From Bradyrhizobium sp. WSM3983 (lineage in GTDB: Bacteria > Pseudomonadota > Alphaproteobacteria > Rhizobiales > Xanthobacteraceae), in assembly GCF_000473045.1 (NCBI RefSeq), contig NZ_AXAY01000008.1, forward strand, positions 124,001 through 188,000: a DNA stretch of 64,000 nucleotides, in the 5' to 3' direction. Positions 8,204 to 17,209 of this stretch are shown here, piece by piece (position 1 is the stretch's first letter; each line of letters begins with the position of its first letter). The position numbers and the translations under genes are program-made. The notes under the pieces were generated by a model that saw nothing but the letters and a program-made list of their open reading frames with translations, made no database searches and was not told the origin of the DNA.

Positions 8204-9595
8204 ATGTACGACTACGACATGGTGGTGATCGGCTCGGGCCCATCGGGGCGCCGGGCCGCGGTGCAATGTGCCAAGCTCGGCAAGGCCGTGCTGGTGGTGG
8301 AGAAGGGCCGGCGGGTCGGCGGCGTCTCTGTTCACACCGGGACAATTCCATCCAAGACACTGCGCGAGACCGTGCTCAATCTCTCCGGCTGGCGCGAGCG
8401 CGGCTTCTACGGCCGCTCCTACCGGGTGAAGCAGGACATCGCGGCGAGCGACTTGATGATCCGGCTGCAGAAGACACTCGACCACGAAGTCGAAGTGCTC
8501 GAGCATCAGTTCAGCCGCAATTTGGTCCGCACAGCCAATGGCGAGGCACGTCTGGTCTCGCCGCACGAGGTCGAGATCACGAGCGCGATCGGCGAGACCA
8601 AGACTGTACCGGCGGCCTTCATCCTGATCGCCTGCGGCACGCGCCCGTTCCGCCCCGACTATGTGCCGTTCGATGGCGCGACCGTGCTCGACAGCGACGA
8701 GATCATCGAACTGCAAAAACTGCCACGCAGCCTGGCTGTGATCGGCGCCGGCGTGATCGGCGTCGAATATGCCACCATCTTCAGCGCGCTCGATGTACCG
8801 GTGACCCTGATCGAGCCGCGACCGACCTTCCTCGACTTCATCGACAAGGAATTGATCGACGAGTTCATGCACGAGTTGCGTGACCGCAACGTCGCGCTGC
8901 GGCTCGGCTCAAAGGTGATCTCGATCGAGAAGACGGCGCAGGGCGGCATCGTCACGAACCTGTCCGACGGACGCCACGTCACCACGGAAATGCTGTTGTT
9001 CGCGGCGGGCCGGGTCGGCGCCACCGACCGGCTCAATCTCGAAGCCGCCGGCATCGTGGTCGACCATCGCGGGCGCATCACGGTCGATCCCGTGACGCTG
9101 CAGACCAGCGTGCCGCATATCTATGCCGCCGGCGACGTGATCGGCTTTCCGAGCCTTGCCTCGACCTCGATGGAGCAGGGCCGCGTCGCCGCCTGCCACG
9201 CGCTCGGCATGGAGCCGCTCGCGCCGCCGGAGTTCTTTCCCTACGGCATCTATTCGGTGCCGGAGATCTCGACCGCGGGCCTCACCGAAGAAGAGGTACG
9301 GACGCGCGGCATTCCCTACGAGGTCGGCATCGCCCGCTTCCGCGAGACCTCGCGCGGCCACATCATGGGGTTGAACAGCGGCATGATGAAGATGATCTTC
9401 TCGACCAAGACCCGTCACCTGCTCGGCGTGCATATTCTGGGCGAAGGCGCCACCGAGCTGATCCATATCGGCCAGGCGGTGCTGAACCTCAAAGGCACGA
9501 TCGACTATTTCATCCAGAACACGTTCAACTATCCGACGCTGGCGGAGGCCTACAAGATCGCTGGCCTCGATGCGTGGAACAGGATGACGCGGTAG
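8204..9595 (+). CDS. sthA: Soluble pyridine nucleotide transhydrogenase (SthA)
   Basis: A 463-residue flavoprotein of the disulfide-reductase superfamily. The FAD-binding motif is GSGPSGRRAA (9-18) and the NAD(P)-binding motif GAGVIGVEYATIF (about 181-193). The segment where lipoamide dehydrogenases carry the redox CxxxxC reads GGVSVHTGTIPSKT, with no cysteine pair, as expected for SthA. The C-terminal dimerisation domain ends FNYPTLAEAYKIA. SthA moves hydride between NADPH and NAD+ in the cytoplasm, balancing the two pools. ATG 8204 was chosen. It is divergent from the MFS remnant, with only three bases between the two possible starts. Confidence 0.93.
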   Translation: MYDYDMVVIGSGPSGRRAAVQCAKLGKAVLVVEKGRRVGGVSVHTGTIPSKTLRETVLNLSGWRERGFYGRSYRVKQDIAASDLMIRLQKTLDHEVEVLEHQFSRNLVRTANGEARLVSPHEVEITSAIGETKTVPAAFILIACGTRPFRPDYVPFDGATVLDSDEIIELQKLPRSLAVIGAGVIGVEYATIFSALDVPVTLIEPRPTFLDFIDKELIDEFMHELRDRNVALRLGSKVISIEKTAQGGIVTNLSDGRHVTTEMLLFAAGRVGATDRLNLEAAGIVVDHRGRITVDPVTLQTSVPHIYAAGDVIGFPSLASTSMEQGRVAACHALGMEPLAPPEFFPYGIYSVPEISTAGLTEEEVRTRGIPYEVGIARFRETSRGHIMGLNSGMMKMIFSTKTRHLLGVHILGEGATELIHIGQAVLNLKGTIDYFIQNTFNYPTLAEAYKIAGLDAWNRMTR

Positions 9596-9637
9596 GGCAA
9601 GCTTCTCGCGAAATTGGCCGAGCAGTCCCTTTGCGGC

Positions 9638-9756
9638 CATCCTTCGAGACGCCCGCCTTCGGCGGTCTCCTCAGGATGAGGTCTGGTTTTGCGGGCGCAG
9701 TTTCAGACCCTCATGGTGAGGAGCCCGCAAAGCGGGCGTCTCGAACCATGCGGGCC
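9638..9756. repeat. Dispersed repeat family R2, copy 1
   Basis: The element contains CCATCCTTCGAGAC, CTCCTCAGGATGAGG, CCTCATGGTGAGGAG and GTCTCGAACCATG, each able to pair with another block. Related copies lie at 16788-16915 and 61428-61538. It fills most of the 285-base gap before the monooxygenase gene. Confidence 0.85.
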
Positions 9757-9880
9757 CTGGTCGCCTCTCAGGCACATAGCTGCATTCCGCCATGCGGGAC
9801 ATCGCGCGATTGCGTTCGCGGCATCGGGCACGTAGCCTCCGCCTACCTAACAAACAGAAAATTCAGCCGGAGAGAACCCC

Positions 9881-11116
9881 ATGGCGCGCCTGAAATTCGG
9901 AGCCTTCCTTGCCCCGCATCACCCGATCGGGGAGCATCCGATGCTTCAGTTCCGGCGCGATCTCGACCTGGTCGAGCAGCTCGATGCGCTCGGCTACGAC
10001 GAGTTCTGGTGCGGCGAGCATCATTCCTCCGGCTGGGAGATGATCGCCTCGCCCGAGATGTTTCTGGCCGCGGCCGGCGAGCGCACCAAGCGGATCAAGC
10101 TCGGCACCGGCGTGGTGTCGCTGCCCTATCATCATCCCTACAATGTCGCCCAGCGCATGGTGCAGCTCGACCACATGACCGGTGGCCGCGCCATCTTCGG
10201 CTCCGGCCCGGGCGCGCTGGCCTCGGACGCGCACACGCTCGGCATCGACCCGATGACGCAGCGTGACCGCCAGGACGAGGCGATCGCCGTGATCCGCCGC
10301 CTCTTCAATGGCGAGCGCGTCACCGCCAAGAGCGACTGGTTCACGATGAACGACGCCGCGCTGCAGATCTTGCCGTTGCAGGAGGAGATGCCCTTCGTCG
10401 TGGCCTCGCAGATCTCGCCGTCCGGCATGACGCTCGCCGGCAAATACGGCATCGGCATCATCTCGCTGGGTTCGATGACGACGCAGGGGTTGATGTCGCT
10501 GCAACAACAATGGCAATTCGCCGAGGATGCTGCCAGGAAGCACGGCACCACGGTCAGCCGCGCCGACTGGCGTGTGCTCCTGACCTTCCACATCGCCGAG
10601 AGCCGCGAGCAGGCGCGCAAGGAAGCCGGTGCCGGGCTGATGCGATGGCACAACGAGTATAACGTCGGCACGCTGCAGCGGCCGGGCCTCACGGCGTTCT
10701 CCTCGCCGGACGAGGCCGTGGACAAGACCGCCTTCGTCGAAGGCGCGGCCTCCACCATCGGCACGCCCGACGATCTCGTCAAAACCATCAAGAATGTGAT
10801 GGAAGTGTCCGGCGGCGTCGGCGCCATCATCGGTTTCGTGCACGACTGGGCCAATCCGGAAGCGACGCGCCGGAGCTGGGACATGGTGGCGCGTTACGTC
10901 GTGCCGGAGATCAACGGTTACATCGACGGCTTGCGCAAGTCGCAAAAGTTCGTGATCGAGAACCGCGCGATCTTTGAACGTGCCGGCCAGGCCGTGATGG
11001 CCAAGATCATGCAGAACGAGAAGGCCGCCGAGGCGCTGAAGGTGACCGGCCCCGGCCGCGTCGCGATTCCCGCCGTCAACGCACCGGATCTGCAGAAGGA
11101 AGCGGCGAAGCAATAG
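9881..11116 (+). CDS. LLM-class flavin-dependent monooxygenase
   Basis: A 411-residue bacterial luciferase-like TIM-barrel protein. Family features are the N-terminal strand KFGAFLAPHHP, the GYDEFWCGEHHSSGW segment near residues 40-55, VVSLPYHHPYNVAQRMVQLD and FGSGPGALASDAHTLGIDP. Such enzymes use reduced FMN or F420 with O2 to oxidise aldehydes, terpenes or alkanes; closest by memory are limonene-monooxygenase-like members. GGAGAG lies just upstream of ATG 9881. A cytochrome P450 follows 138 bases downstream on the same strand, so the two may take part in one oxidative pathway, though the gap allows separate promoters. Confidence 0.85.
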   Translation: MARLKFGAFLAPHHPIGEHPMLQFRRDLDLVEQLDALGYDEFWCGEHHSSGWEMIASPEMFLAAAGERTKRIKLGTGVVSLPYHHPYNVAQRMVQLDHMTGGRAIFGSGPGALASDAHTLGIDPMTQRDRQDEAIAVIRRLFNGERVTAKSDWFTMNDAALQILPLQEEMPFVVASQISPSGMTLAGKYGIGIISLGSMTTQGLMSLQQQWQFAEDAARKHGTTVSRADWRVLLTFHIAESREQARKEAGAGLMRWHNEYNVGTLQRPGLTAFSSPDEAVDKTAFVEGAASTIGTPDDLVKTIKNVMEVSGGVGAIIGFVHDWANPEATRRSWDMVARYVVPEINGYIDGLRKSQKFVIENRAIFERAGQAVMAKIMQNEKAAEALKVTGPGRVAIPAVNAPDLQKEAAKQ

Positions 11117-11254
11117 GTCTTATCGGCGTTACGCTCGTAACCACGTTCACAAGCAAAACATGTCGGCCTGTGCTATGCTGACCCGATCAGCTGCCGCGGG
11201 CCGCATTTCTGTCGTGCTCGCGCGCCGTTCGGTCAGCCAACCGGAGCAATCGTC

Positions 11255-12631
11255 ATGTCGATGCAGAATGTGGCCTCGCCTGTGCTTCAGTACACCGCGC
11301 CCAGGCGCAACCAGCTGACGCACATCCCCGGTGACGAAGGCTGGCCGATCATCGGCAAGACCTTTCAGGTGCTCGCCGATCCCAAAGGCCACATCGAACG
11401 TAGCGGCGCCAAATACGGTCCGGTCTACCGCACCCACATTTTCGGCGAGACCAATATCGTGCTGCTCGGGCCCGAGGCCAACGAGCTCGTGATGTTCGAC
11501 CAACAGAAGCTGTTCTCGTCGACGCATGGCTGGAACCATGTGCTCGGCCTGCTGTTTCCGCGCGGATTGATGCTGCTTGATTTCGAGGAGCACCGGCTGC
11601 ACCGCAAGGCGCTTTCGGTCGCGTTCAAATCCGGGCCGATGAAATCCTATCTGAGCGATCTCGATCGCGGCATCTCCGGACGCGTCGCGCAATGGAAGGC
11701 CAAGCCCGGCGAGATGCAGCTTTATCCGGCGATGAAGCAGCTCACGCTCGATCTCGCTGCAGCATCTTTCCTCGGCGCCGATATCGGGCCGGCGGTCGAC
11801 GAGATCAACCGCGCTTTCGTCGACATGGTCGCGGCCGCCGTTGCCCCGATCCGCAAGCCCCTGCCGGGCACCCAGATGGCGCGCGGCGTCAACGGACGCA
11901 AGCGCATCGTCGCGTATTTCCGCGAGCAGATTCCGCTCCGCCGCGGCAATCACGGCGGCGACGATCTGTTCTCGCAGCTCTGCCGCGCCACCCATGAGGA
12001 CGGTGCGCTGTTGTCCGACCAGGACATCATCGACCACATGAGCTTTCTGATGATGGCGGCGCACGACACGCTGACCTCGTCGCTGACGTCCTTCATCGGC
12101 GAGCTCGCCGCCAATCCGGACTGGCAGGACAAGCTGCGCGCGGAAGTTCTCGCGCTCGGGCTTGCTCCCGGTGCGCCGAGCAGCTTCGACGATCTCGAAA
12201 AGATGCCGTTGACGGAGATGGCGTTCAAGGAGGCGCTGCGGATCAAGCCGCCAGTGCCCTCGATGCCGCGCCGCGCGATGCGCGATTTCACCTTCAAGGG
12301 CTATACGGTCCCCGCCGGCACCGCGGTCGGCGTCAACCCGCTCTTTACGCACCATATGAAGGACATCTGGCCGGAGCCTGATCGCTTCGATCCCTTGCGT
12401 TTCACCGAGGAAGCCCAGCGCAACCGTCACCGCTTCGCCTGGGTGCCGTTCGGGGGCGGCGCGCATATGTGCCTCGGCCTGCACTTTGCCTACATGCAGG
12501 CGAAATGTTTTGCCCGGCACTTCCTCCAGAACATCGAGGTGTCGCTGGAGCCCGGCTACAAGCCGGACTGGCAGATGTGGCCGATCCCGAAGCCGAAGGA
12601 TGGGTTAAGGGTGCGGGTGAAGGCGGTGTGA
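11255..12631 (+). CDS. Cytochrome P450
   Basis: A 458-residue soluble-type P450. The I-helix oxygen-binding motif is AAHDT (268-272), the K-helix ExxR is Glu326/Arg329, the PERF-like region reads DRFDPLRF and the heme loop FGGGAHMCLG holds the axial Cys406. The N-terminus lacks a membrane anchor and begins with the proline-rich PGDEGWPIIG hinge. The style recalls CYP120/CYP26-like bacterial P450s that act on isoprenoid or retinoid-like lipids, but this is only an impression. A redox partner gene is not next to it. GGAGC precedes ATG 11255. Downstream lies a large palindromic repeat. Confidence 0.92.
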   Translation: MSMQNVASPVLQYTAPRRNQLTHIPGDEGWPIIGKTFQVLADPKGHIERSGAKYGPVYRTHIFGETNIVLLGPEANELVMFDQQKLFSSTHGWNHVLGLLFPRGLMLLDFEEHRLHRKALSVAFKSGPMKSYLSDLDRGISGRVAQWKAKPGEMQLYPAMKQLTLDLAAASFLGADIGPAVDEINRAFVDMVAAAVAPIRKPLPGTQMARGVNGRKRIVAYFREQIPLRRGNHGGDDLFSQLCRATHEDGALLSDQDIIDHMSFLMMAAHDTLTSSLTSFIGELAANPDWQDKLRAEVLALGLAPGAPSSFDDLEKMPLTEMAFKEALRIKPPVPSMPRRAMRDFTFKGYTVPAGTAVGVNPLFTHHMKDIWPEPDRFDPLRFTEEAQRNRHRFAWVPFGGGAHMCLGLHFAYMQAKCFARHFLQNIEVSLEPGYKPDWQMWPIPKPKDGLRVRVKAV

Positions 12632-12644
12632 GCTTCGCTCTCGC

Positions 12645-12726
12645 AGGGTGGGTTAGCGAAGCGTAACCCACCTCTTTGGTCTCCGCGGTGACGAAGTTGG
12701 TGGGTTACGCGTCGCTAACCCACCCT
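12645..12726. repeat. Nested palindrome between P450 and SDR genes
   Basis: AGGGTGGGTTAGCG (12645-12658) pairs perfectly with CGCTAACCCACCCT (12713-12726). Inside, GTAACCCACC pairs with GGTGGGTTAC. Four related arms can therefore form alternative hairpins. It sits between two convergent genes, where it could end transcription. Confidence 0.85.
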
Positions 12727-12749
12727 ACCCCACCCGCCCCCGGGAGCCG

Positions 12750-13589
12750 CTACGTCCCCTGATCGAACGCCTTGCGCAGGGCGACGTACCCCTGCTGCTG
12801 CTGGCTCCAGTTGCGGCCGCCGGTGATGGCGCCGTCGATGACGAGGTCGTGGCCATTGATGAAGCTGGATTCGTCGCTCGCCAGGAACACTGCGGCGTGG
12901 GCGATGTCGTCGGGGATGCCGGCGCGCGGAATCGGCTGTGCGGTCTTGTAGACGTCGCGCATCACCGCCGGCGTCTTCTCGGCAGCTTCCGTCGATAGCC
13001 CCAGCGCCTTGCCAAAGATGCCGGTCGCGATCGCGCCGGGCGAGATCGAATTGACCCGCACATTGGACTCGCCGAGCTCCATCGCCACGCATTTGGTGAG
13101 ATGGATCACCGCCGCCTTGGCCGCACCGTAAACGACGGACGACGAAAAGCCGGCGAGACGGCCGGCGATGCTGCCATTGTTGATGATGCTGCCGGACCCC
13201 TGCTTCTTCATATAGGGCGCGGCATGCTTCATGCCGAGCATAACGCTGCGCACCAGGGTCGCCATCGCCGCGTCGAAGCGCTCGACCTCGAGGCCTTCGA
13301 TGCCGCCGGTCTGTGCCGGGCCGCCGGCATTGTTGAAGAGGCAATCGATCCGGCCGAATTTTTCCACCGCAAGCGCGATCAGCGCCTGCATCTGCGCTTC
13401 GACGGTCACATCGGTCTGGCGGAAAACGCAGGCGGCGCCGAGCTGCTTCGCCAGCGCCTCGCCTTCCGGTAGACGGCGGCCTGCGATCACAATTTTGGCA
13501 CCTTCGGCAACGAAGACTTCCGCGGTGCGCAATCCGATCCCGCTCGTCGCACCCGTGATCACCGCAACCTTGCCGTCAAGCCTGCCCAT
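12750..13589 (-). CDS. SDR-family NAD(P)-dependent oxidoreductase
   Basis: A 279-residue classical short-chain dehydrogenase. It has the cofactor motif TGATSGIG (12-19), the NNAGG stretch (86-90), catalytic Ser140, Tyr154 and Lys158 (VVYGAAKAA) and the PGAIATGIF loop. It catalyses NAD(P)-dependent oxidation or reduction of a hydroxyl/keto group. The C-terminal extension (GRNWSQQQQGYVALRKAF) is slightly longer than usual. GGGACA lies upstream of ATG 13589. It is convergent with the P450. Substrate is unknown. Confidence 0.9.
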   Translation of the reverse strand: MGRLDGKVAVITGATSGIGLRTAEVFVAEGAKIVIAGRRLPEGEALAKQLGAACVFRQTDVTVEAQMQALIALAVEKFGRIDCLFNNAGGPAQTGGIEGLEVERFDAAMATLVRSVMLGMKHAAPYMKKQGSGSIINNGSIAGRLAGFSSSVVYGAAKAAVIHLTKCVAMELGESNVRVNSISPGAIATGIFGKALGLSTEAAEKTPAVMRDVYKTAQPIPRAGIPDDIAHAAVFLASDESSFINGHDLVIDGAITGGRNWSQQQQGYVALRKAFDQGT

Positions 13590-13783
13590 GGAATGTCCCT
13601 GTTTTCGAATGAGTTGAAGCCAAATGGCGGATACCGATTGATGACGTCACGACGACAATCGGCGCCGCAACAATCACTATTCCTGCCGGCTGGCGACAAG
13701 GCAAGCTTTGCTTGCGCATGCGAGATGCGTAACATCATGGCTCACCTCTCGATTTTCGAACTTCTATCGCAACCAGGCCACGC

Positions 13784-14749
13784 ATGGGGAAGCTGATCGA
13801 CGAATTCCGAAAAGGCTGGCAGGGCGTGACGGCGCCATCGCTCGGCCTGAGCATTGCGTTCGCGGTGGCCTGCGTGCTGGTCGCGACCCTGGCGCGCTGG
13901 GGGCTCGCGCATGTGCGCCCCGACGTCTACTTCACGCCCTACTTCCCGGCCGTGTTCTTTGCAGCCGCCTTCGGAGGCCTTCGGATCGGCGTCGTGACCG
14001 CGCTGGTCGGCGGCGTGCTCGGCGTCGTCGTGAATTTCGACCATGCGTTTGCCGATCGCGCGCGGTTCGTTCTTCTGACACTTTATTGGGGCGTCTCCGC
14101 GCTGACCATCTGGGGCGTCGAGCACTATCGCGCGATGCTGGCGGAGCAGCGCCGGATCTCCAAGCGGCTGATCGAGGAGGAAGACTATCGCAAGCTCCTG
14201 GTCGACGAGCTGCAGCACCGGCTGAAGAACAAGCTGTCGACCGTGCATGCCGTGATGCACCAGGTGCTGCACGACGAGCCGCAGGTCTGGGCCCGCATCG
14301 ACCCGCGACTACGGTCACTCGCCGCAACAGATGATTTGATCTCGAAGATCGACAAGGCCGGCTGCGATATCCGTGATCTCCTGATTTCGGAGCTCGGCCC
14401 TTACGGCCATGTCCGCTTCACCCTCAACGGCGACCGGCTGTTCCTGCCCCCGAAGCTCGCGGTGACGCTGTCGCTGATGTTTCACGAGCTCGCCACCAAT
14501 GCCGGCAAATACGGTGCATTCTCCTCACCGCGCGGCTTGTTGCAGGTGTCATGGACCGTCAGCGACGATCGATTGATCATCACGTGGGACGAGACCGAGG
14601 GACCGAGCGTCGACAAGATCTCGGAGCCCGGCTTCGGCACCAAGCTGCTGAAGTCGGCGCTGACCGCTTTCGACGGCAAGACCGAGGTCTCGTATTTGAA
14701 GACCGGGCTGCATTGCATCATGCAATGTCGCATTCCCAAGAGCGAATGA
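13784..14749 (+). CDS. HWE-family sensor histidine kinase
   Basis: A 321-residue kinase. About three to four hydrophobic segments (20-112), similar to the DUF4118 membrane module, are followed by a short coiled linker. The kinase core has phosphoacceptor His145 in DELQHRLKNKL, the N-box HELATNAGKYGAFSS and the WDE sequence (ITWDETEGP), which together define the HWE/HisKA_2 class. In alphaproteobacteria such kinases often feed general stress or light signalling, usually through PhyR-like regulators. No regulator gene adjoins it, so it is an orphan. The input signal is unknown. Confidence 0.88.
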   Translation: MGKLIDEFRKGWQGVTAPSLGLSIAFAVACVLVATLARWGLAHVRPDVYFTPYFPAVFFAAAFGGLRIGVVTALVGGVLGVVVNFDHAFADRARFVLLTLYWGVSALTIWGVEHYRAMLAEQRRISKRLIEEEDYRKLLVDELQHRLKNKLSTVHAVMHQVLHDEPQVWARIDPRLRSLAATDDLISKIDKAGCDIRDLLISELGPYGHVRFTLNGDRLFLPPKLAVTLSLMFHELATNAGKYGAFSSPRGLLQVSWTVSDDRLIITWDETEGPSVDKISEPGFGTKLLKSALTAFDGKTEVSYLKTGLHCIMQCRIPKSE

Positions 14750-14756
14750 CGTTTGT

Positions 14757-14781
14757 CACCTCTCCCCAGCGGGGAGAGGTG
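14757..14781 (+). terminator. Hairpin after the HWE kinase
   Basis: CACCTCTCCCC and GGGGAGAGGTG form an 11-bp stem with an AGC loop eight bases after the stop codon. No T-run follows, so it may be a repeat fragment rather than a true intrinsic terminator. Confidence 0.45.
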
Positions 14782-15005
14782 TCGACGACAGCTCGCATCC
14801 ATTCGAACGAAAGAGACTAGCGTGCTACGCTCGCGCTTTCGCAAGCGCTGTTGACCTTCTGTTAATGACGATCGGCTGCGTACCTCGCAACGCCACAGGT
14901 TTCTCCCACAACACCCCCGTATTTCTGCCGACCCCTTAACCAAACCTAAGAGGGAACTGCGCATGATCGCGCTCATTGCAAAGGCGCGCTGAAACAACAA
15001 GATTC

Positions 15006-16751
15006 ATGACTTCTATGAACGACAATGCATATAACGGCGCGAGTGAAGCCGAGCTCGGATTTCTCAAGGAAATCGTTAGAATGCTGCCTGCCGGCCTGAC
15101 CGTGCAGGACGCGCAAGGCAAGCTTCTCCTGGTTAACGATGTCGCGGCCGCCCAGCTCGGCATGGACGGCAGCCGACCGTCGCCGGATCTCGCGCAGCGC
15201 CGCGAGGCCTGTGAGCGCGCGCTGCGGGCCGGACAGCCAGTCATCTCCGAAGAAGCGCACCAGAACGGCGCTGCACGCCAGGTGCTGCTGACCACCCATC
15301 GGCCGGTCCAGCTCGACGGCCGCGAGCTCTTGATCTCGGCCTCCGCCGACATCACCGAGCAGAAGAATTTCGAGGACCAACTGTTTCGCTCGGCCTATTT
15401 CGACGAGCTGACCGGGCTGCCCTCGCGGCGCGTGATCGAGCATCGCGCCAACAGCCTGCTCGCGCACGATCGCGGCGGTGAGCGTTTTGCGCTGGCCTTT
15501 CTCGACGTCGATAATTTCAAGCACATCAACGACTATTACGGCCATGCCGTCGGCGACGCGCTGCTGGTCGAGCTGTCGAAGCGGCTCGGCCGCGACCTGC
15601 GCGATTCCGACATGCTGTCGCGCATCTCCGGCGATGAATTCCTGCTGCTGCTCTCCCCGATCCAGAGCCAGAACGAAGTCGCCGAATTCATGCAATCGAC
15701 TCTGGAGCGGCTGACCGCACCGTTCTTCATCGATAGTTCGGAAGTCTTCGCGTCGACCTCCGTCGGAGTCAGCCTCTATCCTGACCATGGCCGCAACTTC
15801 GAAATGCTGCGCCAGAACGCCGACATCGCGATGTACCGTATCAAGAACAACGGCAAGGGATCCGCCGCCTTCTTCGATGCCGGCATGGAGCGCGAGGCGC
15901 TGGCGCGGATGAAGATCGAGCAGTCGCTGCGACAGGCCATCCTCGAAAAGCGCTTCTGCTGCGCCTTCCAGTCCAAGGTCGACATCAGGACGCAGGCCGT
16001 GACGGGCATCGAGGCCCTGGTTCGCCTGCGTGACGACGAGGGCGTGATCCAGGCGCCGGGTTCATTCATCCATCTCGCGAGCGAGCTCGGGCTGATCGAC
16101 GAGCTGACCCATCTCGTGCTCGCCGAGATTGTCAAATCGATCGACCTGATCAACGACACCTTTGGCGCCGAAGCGACCATCAGCATCAACGTCGCCGCCA
16201 AGCAGGCCGGCACCCCTGAATTCATGCGCAATTTCGCACAGGCGCTGGAGGACACCAGCTTTCCGCAGCGCTTCATGATCGAGGTGACGGAAGACGCTTT
16301 CGTCGCCAAGAATCATTTCCAGACCGAGATCCTGCCGATGTTCCGCAAGCTCGGCGTCGGCATCTCCATCGACGATTTCGGCACCGGCTATTCGTCGCTG
16401 TCGGCGCTGGCCGACATCACCGCCGACGAGATCAAGATCGACCGCTCCTTCATCACCGACATCCATAAGCGCCCGCGCAGCCAGGGCATCTTGCGCGCGA
16501 TCGAATCCCTGAGCGAAGCGCTCGGCATGACCGTGATCGCCGAAGGCCTCGAATCCTACGAAGAGCTCGCCTATCTCCAGGCCGCGACCAAGATCCGCTA
16601 TGCGCAGGGCTATTATTTCGCCCGCCCGATCTTCCTGGAAGAGTTGAAGCTCGCGACCCCCGCCTCCAGCGAGTCCCGCGCCAGCCTGTCCGCCCGCCCG
16701 ATGCAGCAGAACCGCCAGGGCTATTCGCGGGCGAGCGGGTATCGGCGGTAG
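15006..16751 (+). CDS. PAS-GGDEF-EAL bifunctional cyclic-di-GMP protein
   Basis: A 581-residue cytoplasmic protein. A PAS-like domain (about 15-120) ends in DITEQK. The GGDEF domain (125-290) has the altered signature SGDEF at 208-212, with an RxxD inhibitory site RDSD at 199-202. The EAL domain (305-560) has EALVRLR at 336, NVAAKQ and DDFGTGYSSLSAL, so the phosphodiesterase residues seem complete. The first Gly of GGDEF replaced by Ser may weaken cyclase activity, so net c-di-GMP breakdown is plausible. ATG 15006 is preferred over an upstream in-frame codon because the conserved domain starts soon after. A Gln/Arg-rich tail ends the protein. Confidence 0.9.
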   Translation: MTSMNDNAYNGASEAELGFLKEIVRMLPAGLTVQDAQGKLLLVNDVAAAQLGMDGSRPSPDLAQRREACERALRAGQPVISEEAHQNGAARQVLLTTHRPVQLDGRELLISASADITEQKNFEDQLFRSAYFDELTGLPSRRVIEHRANSLLAHDRGGERFALAFLDVDNFKHINDYYGHAVGDALLVELSKRLGRDLRDSDMLSRISGDEFLLLLSPIQSQNEVAEFMQSTLERLTAPFFIDSSEVFASTSVGVSLYPDHGRNFEMLRQNADIAMYRIKNNGKGSAAFFDAGMEREALARMKIEQSLRQAILEKRFCCAFQSKVDIRTQAVTGIEALVRLRDDEGVIQAPGSFIHLASELGLIDELTHLVLAEIVKSIDLINDTFGAEATISINVAAKQAGTPEFMRNFAQALEDTSFPQRFMIEVTEDAFVAKNHFQTEILPMFRKLGVGISIDDFGTGYSSLSALADITADEIKIDRSFITDIHKRPRSQGILRAIESLSEALGMTVIAEGLESYEELAYLQAATKIRYAQGYYFARPIFLEELKLATPASSESRASLSARPMQQNRQGYSRASGYRR

Positions 16752-16787
16752 GGTGCGTTCCTCGATCACGCAATGTGCTCCTGATCC

Positions 16788-16915
16788 GTCATCCTGAGGT
16801 GCGAAGCCTGCGATGCGAACGCATCGTGGGCCGAGCCTCGAAGGATGAACGGCCGGGATGCAGCCGGGCCGTCGCCCTTCGAGGGCCGCTGAAGAAGCGG
16901 CCACCTCAGGATGAC
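16788..16915. repeat. Dispersed repeat family R2, diverged copy
   Basis: GTCATCCTGAGGT at the left end pairs with ACCTCAGGATGAC at the right end. The middle holds CCTCGAAGGATGAAC and CCCTTCGAGGGCC blocks. Together with the R1 copy that follows it fills the 458-base gap after the GGDEF/EAL gene. Confidence 0.8.
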
Positions 16916-16980
16916 GGCGATAGATCACAGACATGCGGAGCATCGGCGGTAGAGGCGCGAAGACGGCCCTCGTTCTCGAT

Positions 16981-17120
16981 GTCGTCCTGGCGAAAGCCAG
17001 GACCCATTACCCCAGAGCGTGATGTGGCGCGAGATGGTCACCACGAGTCTTCGCCAAACCACCCCCCGGCGTAATGGGTCCTGGATCCGCGCTCCGCTTC
17101 GCTACGCTTGTCCAGGACGA
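16981..17120. repeat. Palindromic repeat family R1, copy 2
   Basis: It opens with GTCGTCCTGGCGAAAGCCAG and closes with CTTGTCCAGGACGAC, matching the copy at 2985-3117 block for block, including CACCACGAGTCTTCGCCAAA in the centre. Confidence 0.85.
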
Positions 17121-17209
17121 CTGAGTTGGGCCAGTTTCAAGCCTCCAATTCCTCCTTTGAAATTGCTGCGCTTTTTGTAATAAACAGGCGGACCTCCCCG
17201 AGGCACGCC

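Noticed and set aside
14757..14781. Classical intrinsic terminator after the HWE kinase
   Set aside because: The stem is strong but lacks a T-run and resembles the CTCTCCC hairpins of repeat family R3, so it is listed only with low confidence.
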